Shown: positions 24,391-34,191, counted from the stretch's first letter. The stretch is 64,000 nucleotides of DNA from G963667675 sp963667675 (GCA_963667675.1 OY763929.1:186001-250000); one strand, 5' to 3'. Notes: generated by a model from the sequence alone, not told the origin. A program made the numbers and translations.

Positions 24391-24876
24391 CATTTCCCCA
24401 GCCTTTAATCCCATACTAGGGCAAGGTCAGGGCCAATGTATACCTTCTCTTGTCACCCCCGCGGGGCATCCCCCCTAACCCCCCTTGCGTTTCACGAAGG
24501 GGGGAAGACGTACTCCCCCTTCGCGGAGCGCAAGGGGGCGCGATGCGCAGCGAGCGGGGGATGCCCGGGCCGGGGGGCGGGGTTCGCGGTTGGGGTTTTC
24601 TGGATTCCGGTTTTCACCGGAATGACGGTTGCGCCCCCAGCGCGTCTTTCCGGCGGAAGCCGGAATCCAGAGGTGGCGGGGGAGGGGTGACATTTGCCCC
24701 TTGCGCCCCGGCCTATAGAGCACTATCCTGTTAACTGTAGGCGACCGGCTGCCTGCCGGGCCCACAGGGACACCCCCCCGGGGAAATGTCCCCAAATGTC
24801 CCACTTTGTCTCAACTGACAAAAAGCCCTCGGCCTGGTCACTCCCGCCCCGCCATCCCCAGTCCAAACGCCGCCCC
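24391..24876. repeat. R5 copy and other repeats
   Basis: An R5 MITE-like copy occupies 24466-24564. R3 palindromes lie near 24600-24627 and 24643-24672. The remainder to lysC holds nothing I recognise. Confidence 0.65.
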
Positions 24877-26103
24877 CTACTCCGGCTGGTCCAGTTGGAA
24901 GTGGCGGTGGAGGACGCGCACGGCCAAGGCTGCCTGGTCTTCCCGGATGATGCAGGAGATGCGGATTTCCGACGTGGTGATCATGTCGATGTTGATTTGG
25001 GCGTCGGCCAACGTGCGGAACATGCGCGAGGCGTAGCCGGGGGTGTTCTGCATCCCGGAGCCCACGATGCTCACCGAGGCCAGCGTTGCGTCGCTGTCGA
25101 ACCCGGCGGCGCCAAGCTCGGCGGCGACGGCCTCCATCTGCGCCAGCGCCCGGGGCAGGTCGCTGCGGGTGGTGGTGAAGCTGATGTCGGTGGTGCGGTC
25201 GGCGCTGGTGTTCTGCACGATGGTGTCGACGCTGACCCCGATCTGGGCCAGGGGCTCGAACAGGGCCGCGGCGATGCCGGGCCGGTCGGGCACCGAGCGC
25301 AGGGTAATCTTGGCCACGTTGGCGTTGTGGGCGATGCCGGTGACTTTGATGCGGTTTTCCATGTCCTGGGTCCCTGCCTCTTGGTGGATGAGGGTGCCGG
25401 GGGCGTCGCCGAAGCTGGAGGCGACGAAGATGGGCACCCCATAGACCGCTCCCAACTCTATCGACCGGGGGCTCATCTTGGCCCCGTGGCCCGCCAACTC
25501 CAGCATCTCCTCGTAGCCTATCTCCCTGATCTTGCGGGCGTCCGGCACGATGCGGGGATCGGCGGTGTAGATGCCCTCCACGTCGGTATATATATCACAC
25601 CGGTCGGCGCCGAGAGCGGCGGCCAGGGCCACGGCGGTGGTGTCGGAGCCGCCCCGGCCCAACGTGGTGACGTCGCTGTCCTGGCCAACGCCCTGGAACC
25701 CGGCCACGACCACCAGCCGGTCCCGGGCCAACTCGTCCTGGATGCGGGCGGTGTCGATGCTGTGGATGCGGGCCTTGCCGTGCATGGTGTCGGTGTGGAT
25801 GCCCGCCTGCGACCCGCTGAGGCTGACCGCCTGGCAACCCAGAGTCCGCAGGGCCATGGTCATTAGCGTGCAGGACACCAACTCGCCGGTGGACAGCAGC
25901 AGGTCCAACTCCCGGGGGTCGGGGTCTGAAGAGACCGTATGGGCCAGATCGATAAGCTCGTCCGTCGCATCGCCCATAGCCGACACCACCGCGACCACCT
26001 GCGCCCCCCCGCGCCGAGTCTCGGCAATGCGCCGGGCGACACTAACGATGCGCTGGGCATCGGCCAAAGAACTCCCGCCATATTTCTGCACAACCAAGGC
26101 CAT
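24877..26103 (-). CDS. lysC: Aspartate kinase
   Basis: Phosphorylates aspartate, the entry step to Lys, Thr and Met. The 408-residue protein has VQKYGGSSLAD at residues 5-15 (nucleotide/substrate loop), the GRGGSDTTAVALAAAL motif near 150, the TADPRIV segment, and two C-terminal ACT domains (from about 265) for feedback control. I start at ATG 26103, matching the family MALVVQK start; GTG 26118 would abut the CAGGAG site with no spacing. A promoter lies 43 bp upstream. thrB is 1 kb away on the same strand, and lysA is also in the window. Confidence 0.95.
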   Translation of the reverse strand: MALVVQKYGGSSLADAQRIVSVARRIAETRRGGAQVVAVVSAMGDATDELIDLAHTVSSDPDPRELDLLLSTGELVSCTLMTMALRTLGCQAVSLSGSQAGIHTDTMHGKARIHSIDTARIQDELARDRLVVVAGFQGVGQDSDVTTLGRGGSDTTAVALAAALGADRCDIYTDVEGIYTADPRIVPDARKIREIGYEEMLELAGHGAKMSPRSIELGAVYGVPIFVASSFGDAPGTLIHQEAGTQDMENRIKVTGIAHNANVAKITLRSVPDRPGIAAALFEPLAQIGVSVDTIVQNTSADRTTDISFTTTRSDLPRALAQMEAVAAELGAAGFDSDATLASVSIVGSGMQNTPGYASRMFRTLADAQINIDMITTSEIRISCIIREDQAALAVRVLHRHFQLDQPE

Positions 26104-26145
26104 GTCCAGTCTATACACTCCTGCCGGTCATCCAGCGCGCCCACA

Positions 26146-26174
26146 ATTGTATGTGTTAGCCAATTCATTGACAA
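26146..26174 (-). promoter_or_regulatory. Promoter of lysC
   Basis: On the minus strand, TTGTCA (26174-26169) and TACAAT (26151-26146) are exactly 17 bp apart. The start would be near 26139, giving a ~36-nt leader with CAGGAG. Confidence 0.6.
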
Positions 26175-26673
26175 ACCGCCATCCCCCATCCCGCGCCCAC
26201 GTCATCCCTGCACTCAACCCGTCATTCCCATACTCAACCCGTCATTCCCATACTCAACCCGTCATTCCCGCGCAGGCGGGAATCTCGCGCCCCAGGCCCG
26301 GGCAGTCCCTGGGCCTAGACCCCCGCCTCCGCGGGGGTGACGGGAGAAAGTCCGGGGGTCAACCCCAGCCATGTCATCCCGAGCGTAGCCGAGGAATCTC
26401 AAACCCCCTGTCCTGAGCCGGGTCGAAAGGCCCCCCAACCCGTCATTCCCGCGCAGGCGGGAATCTCGCACCCTAGGCCGGGCATCCCCCGCTCGCTGCG
26501 CATCGCGCCCCCTTCGCGAAGCGCAAGGGGGGCTAGGGGGGATGCCCCGCCCCGCTCACCCTGAGCCTCGTCGAAAGGCCGCCCCTCCCCTGGATTCCGG
26601 TTTTCACCGGAATGACTGGTGAGAAGTCCCCCCTTCGCGAAGCGCAAGGGGGTTGGGGGATGTCACAACCCGG
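26175..26673. repeat. Repeat-filled region between lysC and the PaREP1-like gene
   Basis: A 20-bp unit (ACTCAACCCGTCATTCCCAT) is repeated three times at 26212-26271 and runs into an R1 palindrome. R2 lies near 26320, R1 near 26442, an inverted, shortened R5 at 26482-26545, R4 near 26553 and R3 near 26590. This is the last repeat block before 58 kb, apart from an R8 copy at 27115. Confidence 0.75.
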
Positions 26674-26703
26674 TTGACAACCGCCGCCGCCCAGCCGTAG
26701 CCT
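26674..26703 (+). promoter_or_regulatory. Promoter of the PaREP1-like gene
   Basis: TTGACA at 26674-26679 and TAGCCT at 26698-26703 are 18 bp apart. The -10 is weak. Confidence 0.4.
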
Positions 26704-26721
26704 GTTCCCAAGAGGCAAACC

Positions 26722-27099
26722 ATGACTACCCACGAAGTGATAACCGACCATCGCAACCAGGCTTGGAGCTTCTTGGACGCGGGCAGGCAGTACCTGGCCC
26801 AAGGCGATCTACACCAGGCGTCCGAGAAGGGCTGGGGCGCCGCCGCGCACATGGCCAAGGCGCTGGCCGAGGCCCAAGGCTGGGAGTATGACAAGCATCG
26901 GGACTTCAGCCTGGTCATGCACCAGGCAAGCCGGTTGACCAGCAACGATCGGCTGCTGGATCTACGGGCCAGGGCTGAACTGCTGCACGGCAACTACTAC
27001 AAACGAAAGATATTCCTGGATGCCGACATCATCGGCAAGGACCTGGATAGCATCGCAGAGTTGCTTGCCATTCTGTCTCCGCTGACCGAACCTGCTTAG
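26722..27099 (+). CDS. PaREP1/HEPN-like helical protein
   Basis: The 125-residue all-helical protein matches the PaREP1-type pattern: DAGRQYLAQGDLHQASEKGWGAAAHMAKALAEAQGWEY, followed by a second helical pair with LLDLRARAELLHGNYYK. The fold resembles HEPN domains, but the RxxxxH RNase motif is not clear. AGAGG lies 8 bp upstream of ATG. It stands alone between lysC and thrB, on the opposite strand to both. In other genomes such proteins sit in nucleic-acid or toxin-antitoxin settings; here no partner is seen, so no function is assigned. Confidence 0.65.
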   Translation: MTTHEVITDHRNQAWSFLDAGRQYLAQGDLHQASEKGWGAAAHMAKALAEAQGWEYDKHRDFSLVMHQASRLTSNDRLLDLRARAELLHGNYYKRKIFLDADIIGKDLDSIAELLAILSPLTEPA

Positions 27100-27114
27100 C
27101 CCCAGGTAAATGGG

Positions 27115-27154
27115 CGGAAATGGTAGGAAATGGAAGGGAATCTAAAATTTCCGG
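27115..27154 (-). repeat. R8 dispersed repeat, copy 2
   Basis: The reverse orientation reads GGAAATTTTAGATTCCCTTCC and then CATTTCC units. It lies between the PaREP1-like gene and thrB. Confidence 0.55.
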
Positions 27155-27166
27155 CTTGGGGGGAAC

Positions 27167-28084
27167 TTAACCGACGTGGGCGCCGCGGGCGGAGATGCCG
27201 GTGACCCGCACCTGGCCCTGGACGCCCGCCTGCCTGGCGGCCTCGGCCATCTCGTAGGCCACGGTCATCTCCCGACCCGCGGCCAGGGCTAGCACCGTGG
27301 AGCCGCTGCCCGACAGGAACACCCCCAACGCCCCGGAGTCCAGCGCCGCCCGGAAGATCACCTTCATGGCCGGGAACAGCGACTCTCGATAAGGCTGGTG
27401 CAGCCGGTCCTGGGTGGCCAGCTTGAAGTACTCGGGCTTGCCGGACGCCATGCCGGCGATGAGCAGCGCGGCCCGGCCGGCGTTGAACACGGCGTCTTGC
27501 AGAGACACCTGGGCCGGGAGCACCGCCCTGGCGTCGGCGGTGGCAATCCGAAAGTCGGGAATGAACAGCACCGCGGACAGCCCGTCCGGAACCGGGACAG
27601 GGGCGGCGTACAAACGCTCCTCATCGGTGACCACCAACTGGAGGCCGCCGCGCAGGGCGGCGACGACGTTGTCGGGGTGTCCCTCGATAGTAGCGGCCAT
27701 CTCCAGTAGCTCATCGTCGCCGAACACGCCGTCGCACAGGGAGTTGGCGGCGACCAGCCCCCCGGCAATGGCGGCGGCAGAACTGCCCAGCCCGCGGCTG
27801 AGGGGAATCTCGTTGCGGCAGCGAATCCGCAGAGGAGGCATGTCGCGCCCGGCCTCCCGGAACAGGAAAGCCATCGACCGGGCCGCCAGGTTCTCGCCGT
27901 CCTGGGCCAACTCGCCGGCGCCCTCGCCTTCCACCTCCACCACCGGCCCGCCTGCGGCCGCCTCATCCCCGGTGAAGACCTCCAACTCGTTCCACAAGTC
28001 CAAGGCCAGCCCCAGGCAATCGTAGCCCGGACCCAGGTTGGCAGTGGTGGCTGGAGCAAGCACGCGCAGCGGCGGCGGCGTCAT
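27167..28084 (-). CDS. thrB: Homoserine kinase (GHMP family)
   Basis: Phosphorylates homoserine for threonine synthesis. The 305-residue GHMP kinase has the early APATTANLGPGYDCLGLALD motif, the phosphate loop PLSRGLGSSAAAIAGGLVAAN near residue 90, and the C-terminal GVFLSGSGSTVLALA motif. It follows the glycosyltransferase gene by 27 bp on the same strand and probably shares its mRNA. With lysC it supplies the threonine branch; thrA and thrC are not in the window. Confidence 0.92.
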   Translation of the reverse strand: MTPPPLRVLAPATTANLGPGYDCLGLALDLWNELEVFTGDEAAAGGPVVEVEGEGAGELAQDGENLAARSMAFLFREAGRDMPPLRIRCRNEIPLSRGLGSSAAAIAGGLVAANSLCDGVFGDDELLEMAATIEGHPDNVVAALRGGLQLVVTDEERLYAAPVPVPDGLSAVLFIPDFRIATADARAVLPAQVSLQDAVFNAGRAALLIAGMASGKPEYFKLATQDRLHQPYRESLFPAMKVIFRAALDSGALGVFLSGSGSTVLALAAGREMTVAYEMAEAARQAGVQGQVRVTGISARGAHVG

Positions 28085-28111
28085 CTTAGACCCAAGCCGG
28101 GGCGACGGGAA

Positions 28112-29488
28112 TCAGGCCAGGCTGTAGCGGGGCGTCGTCTGCCACGAGGGCGCTCCCGGAGCGGGGACGGCGGCCCGGTGGACGTGGGCCTGGACGACCC
28201 GCAGGTAGTCGAGGGCCAGGCTGGGCATGAGGAACCGCTCCCGCACGGTCTCGCGGGCCGCCTTGTCCAGGCGGGAGCGCAGGGCCGGGTCTTGAAGCAA
28301 CTGAACCATGCGGCGGGCGGCCTGCTCCGGCGAGTCAACCAAATATCCGTTGACGCCGTCCTTTATCTGCAAGCGGATGCCGCCGACGTTGCCGCCGATG
28401 ACCGGCTGCCCCTTCCACATGGCCTCGGACACGGTGAGGCCGAAGCCCTCGCGCAGGGACTTCTGGAGCACCACGTCGGCGGCCACCTGGAAGGCGTTGA
28501 CAATCTCATCGTTGCCGGCGGGAAGGCCCGCAGGGTCGAAGTAAAGGTGGATGTCCGGGTCCTGTTCGGCATACGCAGCAACGTTGGCGACGATCTCCAC
28601 AGCCTCGGGGTCGTCGTTGGCCTGGGTCAAGCCCAGCAAGGCCAACTGCAGGCCGGGTACCTCGCGGCGAGCCTGCCGGAAAGCATCAATTACCCCCCAG
28701 GGGTCCTTCCAAATGTCGAACCGGGACACCTGCAAGGCCAGGGGCCGCGCCGTGTCTATCCCCATAGCCGACACCAGCTTTACGGCGGCCCGGCGGTCCA
28801 TGGGGGTGTTCTTGACCGTGAGCGGGTCGATGGCCGGGGGAGCGATGGACACGCTCTGGGACTTGTCCAGCCCCTCTGGCACGTAGGAGTCCAGGGAGAA
28901 GATGAGCCGGTCGTAGTCCCTGGTAAAGGGCATGAGGGTGTCCAGGGTGTCCTTGTTGGGCGTTGTCAGGTCAATGTGGATGGCCCATATCCAGGTCTGG
29001 TCAACGCCGCGGGGCAGGAACCGGGCCAGGGGCAAAACCTGGGGGTCGTGGACGAACCAAACGTCGGCGGCCAGCCGGTTGCGGCGCATGTCTTCGGCCA
29101 CTTCCCGGATGCTGCCCAAGTACAATTGCAGGTCCTCGGGGGATAGCCCGCCCTCGGCCCCCTGGAGCAGGTTGTGAATCTGCTTGGTGACCTGGAAGAA
29201 CTCCGGCGGCGGGTCGACGACAATGCGGTCGGCGTCAATGCCCAGCCCTTTCATCAAGGGCACCATGGACTGGAGTATCTCGGCCACGCCGCCGCCCTCG
29301 GCGGTGCTGTTGACGTGGAGGACGCGGAGGCCCTTGAGTTCCTGGGCTATGAACTTAAGTTCTTCGGTGGTTTCAGGGGGGGCAAGGGGGGCGTAACGGT
29401 CATAAGGAACGGCGGCAGCGGGGACGGTGAAAAACATATCAGCGACGCGCCTGAGACCTTCGGCGTAGTGAGCCGCTGGTTGGGGCAA
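28112..29488 (-). CDS. GT4 glycosyltransferase, TreT (trehalose synthase)-like
   Basis: The 458-residue GT-B glycosyltransferase resembles trehalose glycosyltransferring synthase. LRVLHVNSTAEGGGVAEIL is the donor-side glycine loop, VWFVHDPQVLPLA and WIWAIHIDLTTPN follow, and the GT4 E-x7-E signature appears in REGFGLTVSEAMWKGQPVIGGNVGGI. TreT joins NDP-glucose and glucose to trehalose, so a compatible-solute role is likely. The N-terminus is uncertain: TTG 29488 lacks a ribosome site, and ADMFFTV some 17 residues in could be the start. A TATACT box lies just upstream. Confidence 0.75.
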   Translation of the reverse strand: MPQPAAHYAEGLRRVADMFFTVPAAAVPYDRYAPLAPPETTEELKFIAQELKGLRVLHVNSTAEGGGVAEILQSMVPLMKGLGIDADRIVVDPPPEFFQVTKQIHNLLQGAEGGLSPEDLQLYLGSIREVAEDMRRNRLAADVWFVHDPQVLPLARFLPRGVDQTWIWAIHIDLTTPNKDTLDTLMPFTRDYDRLIFSLDSYVPEGLDKSQSVSIAPPAIDPLTVKNTPMDRRAAVKLVSAMGIDTARPLALQVSRFDIWKDPWGVIDAFRQARREVPGLQLALLGLTQANDDPEAVEIVANVAAYAEQDPDIHLYFDPAGLPAGNDEIVNAFQVAADVVLQKSLREGFGLTVSEAMWKGQPVIGGNVGGIRLQIKDGVNGYLVDSPEQAARRMVQLLQDPALRSRLDKAARETVRERFLMPSLALDYLRVVQAHVHRAAVPAPGAPSWQTTPRYSLA

Positions 29489-29600
29489 ATTTCATATTAG
29501 TATAATTTCACTTGCCGGGGATAAATGCAAGGGGTAACAGCGATTAATTCCAAAATTCACAAAACTCGCCGGGCAGGTGAGGACACGACGCACGAAACGG

Positions 29601-31463
29601 CTATTCCACAGTGACCGACTTGGCCAAGTTGCGGGGCTGGTCCACGTCGCAGCCGCGGAGCTCGGCGATGTGATAGGCCAGCAGTTGCAGAGGGACGACG
29701 GCCAGCAGGGGAGTCAGGATTTCCGGCGCCTGGGGGATGGATAGGACGTGGTCCACCTGGTCCGGAAGTTCGCGGTCGCCCTGGGTCACAACGGCGGCAA
29801 CCAGGCCGTCCCGCGCCTTTACCTCTTTAACATTGTTGACGACCTTGGGGTACATGGAGTCTTGGGGGGCCAGGGCCACGGTGGCCATGCCCCGGTCGAT
29901 TAACGCAATGGGGCCGTGCTTCATTTCGCCGGCGGGGTAGCCTTCGGCATGGATATAACTCAACTCCTTGAGCTTGAGGGCCCCCTCCATGGCGATGGGG
30001 CTGTTGATGCCTCTGCCCAGGAAGAGGAAGTTGTCAAAGGAGCAAAGCTGCCGGGCCAGGCGCCGGTAAGCTCCTGCGTCGGCCAGCAGGTCACCAATCA
30101 ACCGGGGACAGTGGGCCAGGGAATCGACCAACTGCCGGCAGCGCTCCGGGGCCAGGACGCCCCTGGATAGGCCCAGGTGCGCCGCCAGGAGTACCAACGT
30201 GGTCAACGACGCGATGAAGGTCTTGGTGCTGGCAACTCCGATTTCGATGCCAGACCTCATGTGAAGGACGCCTTCGGCCAGCCGGGCGGCCTGGCTGTTT
30301 TCGGTGTTGCATATAGTGACCAGCCTGCCGCCCTTTTGCCGGGCCAGGTGCATCGCGGCGACGGTATCGGCCGTCTCTCCCGACTGGCCCACGGCGACCA
30401 CCAGGGTATGACGGTCCAAGTAAGGGTCGCGGTAGCGGAACTCGGACGCGCTTTCGGCCTCGGCGGGCAAGCCGGCCAGGCGTTCTATCAAGTGCCGGCC
30501 CACCTGGGATGCATGGAGGCTGGTGCCGCAGCCGATAAGGACAACTCGCTGCAGGTCCTGAATTTCGGCGGATGACAAGGGAAAGTCGGGCAATGAGATA
30601 CGGCCCCGGCGAAAGTCCACCCGCTCCCGCATGGCGCTGGCCACCGACTGGGGCTGCTCCATGATTTCCTTCAACATGAAATGGCGGTAGCCACCCCGGT
30701 CGATGATTACGTCTTCAGGGGAGATGGTGCGGGTCTCCTTGTTTATGGGACGGCCTTGCAGGTCGGAGTAACTGGCGCCCTGGGGGGTGATGACGGCCAT
30801 CTCCCCGGGATCCAGGAAGCCGACTCCGCCGATCGTGGACTGCTGGCGGAACAGGGGCAGCAGGGCGGGAAGGTCGCTGCCGACGATGGCTTCACCGTCG
30901 CGGTGGGCCACGACTATGCCGCCGGCGTGTCCCAAACGGAGGGCGCATAGCAACCCGCTCTGACCGCTGAGGGTGGCGGTGACGGCCTGGGAGCCTTCGA
31001 TGAGGCTCCCCATGCGGCGGAAGGCGTTCTCGAAACTGAGGCCGCGGTTGAGGCCCTCTTCAATCAGGTGGGTGATGACCTCGGTGTCGGTGTCGGACGA
31101 AAAGGAGTGGCCTGCAGCCTGTAGGTCGGACTTCAACTCCAGAAAGTTCTCGACGATGCCGTTGTGCACAACGGCAATCTGGCGGCTGCAATCGGTGTGG
31201 GGGTGAGCGTTACCGTCGGAGGGCCGGCCATGAGTGGCCCAGCGGGTGTGTCCCAGTCCGGTCAGGCCTCGAATAGGGTCTTCCGGGTAGTCCAAGGTGA
31301 GGGCGCCGACTTTGCCCACGGTCTTGCGAAAGTGCAGGTCCCCAGCGGGGTCCACGATAGCGATACCGGCACTGTCGTAACCGCGGTATTCCAGCCGCTG
31401 CAGGCCTTCCAAGATGATGGGCCATGCTTGCTGATAGCCCACGTATCCGACTATTCCGCACAA
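29601..31463 (-). CDS. glmS: Glutamine-fructose-6-phosphate aminotransferase (isomerising)
   Basis: Makes glucosamine-6-phosphate for peptidoglycan and other amino sugars. The 620-residue protein has the N-terminal glutaminase with catalytic Cys2 (MCGIVGYVG), RWATHG and HNGIVENF, then two SIS sugar-isomerase domains (LIGCGTSLHAS, VGQSGETADT, IEIGVASTKTF) and the usual C-terminus RNLAKSVTVE. A strong promoter lies 38 bp upstream. No glmS ribozyme is visible in the short leader. Confidence 0.96.
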   Translation of the reverse strand: MCGIVGYVGYQQAWPIILEGLQRLEYRGYDSAGIAIVDPAGDLHFRKTVGKVGALTLDYPEDPIRGLTGLGHTRWATHGRPSDGNAHPHTDCSRQIAVVHNGIVENFLELKSDLQAAGHSFSSDTDTEVITHLIEEGLNRGLSFENAFRRMGSLIEGSQAVTATLSGQSGLLCALRLGHAGGIVVAHRDGEAIVGSDLPALLPLFRQQSTIGGVGFLDPGEMAVITPQGASYSDLQGRPINKETRTISPEDVIIDRGGYRHFMLKEIMEQPQSVASAMRERVDFRRGRISLPDFPLSSAEIQDLQRVVLIGCGTSLHASQVGRHLIERLAGLPAEAESASEFRYRDPYLDRHTLVVAVGQSGETADTVAAMHLARQKGGRLVTICNTENSQAARLAEGVLHMRSGIEIGVASTKTFIASLTTLVLLAAHLGLSRGVLAPERCRQLVDSLAHCPRLIGDLLADAGAYRRLARQLCSFDNFLFLGRGINSPIAMEGALKLKELSYIHAEGYPAGEMKHGPIALIDRGMATVALAPQDSMYPKVVNNVKEVKARDGLVAAVVTQGDRELPDQVDHVLSIPQAPEILTPLLAVVPLQLLAYHIAELRGCDVDQPRNLAKSVTVE

Positions 31464-31500
31464 AACGCGCCCGCCGTTCGTTTCCAGGTTGGGGGTGTGG

Positions 31501-31530
31501 AGTATATCTGCGCCGACTCACGCATGTCAA
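31501..31530 (-). promoter_or_regulatory. Promoter of glmS
   Basis: On the minus strand, TTGACA (31530-31525) and TATACT (31506-31501) are 18 bp apart. The start is near 31494. Confidence 0.65.
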
Positions 31531-31630
31531 CGCGATTTCGTAGCCGGAGCACCGACTTGTAGGCGGCACCGGCTAATACCCGACAGTTCCCAGGAATCTT
31601 GGTCTACGAAGCAAATGGCCGGAGCCCCAA

Positions 31631-31639
31631 TGCTATAAT
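31631..31639 (+). promoter_or_regulatory. Extended -10 promoter of holA
   Basis: TGC-TATAAT is a consensus extended -10. No good -35 is seen. The start would be near 31646, about 60 nt before the TTG start codon. Confidence 0.5.
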
Positions 31640-31707
31640 CGCGGCTTCAGGACGGGGGCACACAACCATTCCCTTCCGGTGCATGATCCCCCAATCGGAG
31701 CGGACAC

Positions 31708-32721
31708 TTGTCAACGCACCTTCTGTACGGAGACAGCTTCCTTGTACCCCGGGCGTTAAGAGCCGTGGCCGAAAAAGCAGGCGCGGCGGGACTTTTGGAG
31801 TCCAATAGCCACAGTCTGCAGGGCAGCCAGGTCAAACCCGCGGAGTTAATCAGCCTCTGCAACGCGTTGCCGTTCATGGACTCGCGGCGGCTGGTGACGG
31901 TAGCCGGGCTGCTGGCCGTATACGAGCGTCGCTCCGGCGGCCGGCGGGGCCGCTCCAGGGACTCAGGGCGCGCAACGCAGAGCCTGGGCGGCTGGGAAGC
32001 CCTGGCCGACGCCGTTCCCCAATTCCCGGAGTCCACGGTACTGGTATTCACCGACGGACCCGTCACTGACGGGAACCCGATGCTGCGGCTACTGCGCCCG
32101 ATATGCCAAGTGCAGGCGCTGGCTGCGCCATCGGGCACCGAGTTGGCTAGGTGGATCAAGGCAACGGCGCAGGATAAGGGCGCCAGCATCAGCCCCGCAG
32201 CGGTCAGGCGACTGAGCGACTTGGTGGGGAGCGATCTGTGGACCCTGGACCAGGAACTGGAGAAGCTGTCGTTGTTCGCCTCCGGGCGCAGTATAGAAGA
32301 AAGCGACGTTCAAGAGATGGTCACCCAGGTGCGGGAGGCCAACATTTTCGCCGCGGTTGACGCCCTGATAGAGGGGCGTCCAAGCGCGGCGCTGGGGCTG
32401 CTGCACCAACTGCTGGAAGACGGGCGGGACGTTTCGTACATAATCGCGATGACCGAGCGCCAGCTTCGTCTCCTGGCGTTGGCCCGGGACTACCTGGACC
32501 GCGGGACGCCACAGCGAGAATTGGGCAGCCGGCTGGGGGTGTCGTCTCAGTTCGTGCTGCGCAAGACCATCGAGCAGGCACAGCGAGTAACCCGGCAGGA
32601 AATCGCCGACCAATACCGGAGGCTGTTGGAGGCGGACCTGGCAATCAAGCGGGGAATATTGGAGCCCGCATTGGCCCTGGAAGTACTGGCTACGGACCGG
32701 GCTTCAAGCCGCCCACGGTGA
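31708..32721 (+). CDS. holA: DNA polymerase III subunit delta
   Basis: Clamp-loader wrench subunit. The 337-residue protein has the HolA layout: an N-terminal AAA+-like domain without a P-loop (LLYGDSFLVPRALRAV, LPFMDSRRLVTVAGLLA), the central lid region (ISPAAVRRLSDLVGSDLWTLDQELEKLSLFA) and the C-terminal collar (LLHQLLEDGRDVSYIIAMTERQLRLLALARDYL, ending in the KRGILEPALALEVL helix). It starts at TTG with GGAG upstream. The delta' gene holB is 22 kb away. Confidence 0.9.
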   Translation: MSTHLLYGDSFLVPRALRAVAEKAGAAGLLESNSHSLQGSQVKPAELISLCNALPFMDSRRLVTVAGLLAVYERRSGGRRGRSRDSGRATQSLGGWEALADAVPQFPESTVLVFTDGPVTDGNPMLRLLRPICQVQALAAPSGTELARWIKATAQDKGASISPAAVRRLSDLVGSDLWTLDQELEKLSLFASGRSIEESDVQEMVTQVREANIFAAVDALIEGRPSAALGLLHQLLEDGRDVSYIIAMTERQLRLLALARDYLDRGTPQRELGSRLGVSSQFVLRKTIEQAQRVTRQEIADQYRRLLEADLAIKRGILEPALALEVLATDRASSRPR

Positions 32722-32826
32722 CCGTTCGCGGCCTAGGAAGCGGAGGAACGGGAGAGGGGAACGAGGTTATCCGTGATGTGAGTTATTTCTTGTGCTATGT
32801 GAGTCCACTTACTCAGGAGATTGCAT

Positions 32827-34071
32827 TTGATTGAACTGCGCGACTATCAACAAGATTTGCTCGAGCGAACGCGAACGGCGGTCACCAACTCTTTGGCGGC
32901 CAGAATCATGCTGCAGCTACCTACTGGCGGCGGAAAGACCCTAATTGCCGGGGCGTTGCTTAGCGGTTGGCTGAGAGGCGGGCGTAAGGCAGTCTGGCTG
33001 ACCCATCGCAAAGAATTGGCATCTCAAACGGAAGGCATGTTACAGGAAGCCGGTGTTCCGGCGACGGCCAACATCCAGTGGACGCCCCGCACCAACGCTC
33101 CAATGATAGTCAATGGAGTTGTCATATTGATGGCCCAAACGGTGAGCCGCCGCAACGCCAAGTCAAATGTGTGGGATGGATACAACCACACCGACCTGTT
33201 GATAATAGACGAAGCCCATCACTCCACCGCGGACGGCTGGGCAAGAGCCATAGAACAATGGCCCGGCCCAGTTCTGGGAATGACTGCCACCCCATGGCGC
33301 CTCTCCCAGAAAGAAGGATTCGGCCACCTGTTTCGGGAGTTGCACTGCGGCCCGCAAGTAAAGGATTTACAGTCTGAAGACTGGTTGTGTAAGGCGCGGG
33401 TTCTGCTACCACCGGAGGGGGAGCGGGTTGAAGGCGGACAGGTTGACTATACGGGCGATTACAGTGAGTCCGGCATCGAGTTGGCTAACGAAGACCGTGA
33501 TGTCTGGACTGCCGGAGCGTTGCAGTTCTGGCAAAAGCACGGAGAAAACCGCCAAACGGTGGTCTACGCCGTATCAGTAGGACACGCCCAAAACCTCGTT
33601 GCCGTGTTTAAAGACGCCGACGTACCAGCCGGATTATTGCTGGGTGATACTCCAACCGCGGAGCGGGCCAAGTTGATAGCTCAATTCCGGGACGGGTCCC
33701 TCAGGGCATTGATCAACGTGGCAGTCGCCACCGAGGGGTTTGATCTCCCGGATGCCGGATGCGTTATCTTAACTAGGCCCACCATGAGCCTGGCATTGTA
33801 CTTGCAGATGGTCGGCCGCGGCCTGCGGCCGAAACAGGACGAGAGCGACTGCGTAATTTTGGACTTGGCGGGCAATGCAGAAAGGCACGGATTGCCGGAA
33901 GAAGAACGGGAATGGTCGTTGCAACCACGAGGAAAACCGCCCATTGGAGAAGCCTGGGTGGCCGAGTGTTCCATCTGTGAACATTTGTCTCCAGCGGCTA
34001 GCCATCAATGCAGCAACTGCGGCGCGCCCTTAGGTGAACACTGCGACCGCTGCGGCGCGTGGAGGGTCTAG
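32827..34071 (+). CDS. SF2 DEAD/DEAH helicase with C-terminal zinc ribbons (first part, ends at in-frame TAG)
   Basis: The 414-residue superfamily-2 helicase has LRDYQQDLL (Q-like motif), LPTGGGKT at residues 31-38, LLIIDEAHHS, GMTATPWR, VNVAVATEGFDLPDAG and the arginine-finger motif QMVGRGLRP. It ends with zinc-binding pairs CSIC, CSNC and CDRC. TTG 32827 lies 6 bp after AGGAG; TTG 32821 is too close. The frame stops at TAG 34069-34071 in the middle of the cysteine-rich region, and the same frame stays open to 35073. This looks like one ~750-residue gene cut by a single amber codon, perhaps from Trp TGG. Distant kin of type III restriction and XPB-like helicases. Confidence 0.8.
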   Translation: MIELRDYQQDLLERTRTAVTNSLAARIMLQLPTGGGKTLIAGALLSGWLRGGRKAVWLTHRKELASQTEGMLQEAGVPATANIQWTPRTNAPMIVNGVVILMAQTVSRRNAKSNVWDGYNHTDLLIIDEAHHSTADGWARAIEQWPGPVLGMTATPWRLSQKEGFGHLFRELHCGPQVKDLQSEDWLCKARVLLPPEGERVEGGQVDYTGDYSESGIELANEDRDVWTAGALQFWQKHGENRQTVVYAVSVGHAQNLVAVFKDADVPAGLLLGDTPTAERAKLIAQFRDGSLRALINVAVATEGFDLPDAGCVILTRPTMSLALYLQMVGRGLRPKQDESDCVILDLAGNAERHGLPEEEREWSLQPRGKPPIGEAWVAECSICEHLSPAASHQCSNCGAPLGEHCDRCGAWRV

Positions 34072-34191
34072 AAAAGATGGAGCCTTAAAACCATTTGCTG
34101 CCAGGAACACGACCCTGTTTGCGACCTGTGCCACTACGACGCACATATCCAGGCGCGGCTGCCAGTTACCGAAGAACTGAAGGAGTTGTCC

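Noticed and set aside
29400..29545. glmS-type ribozyme or riboswitch upstream of glmS or the glycosyltransferase
   Set aside because: The glmS leader is only about 30 nt from the predicted start, and no ribozyme core could be recognised in either leader.
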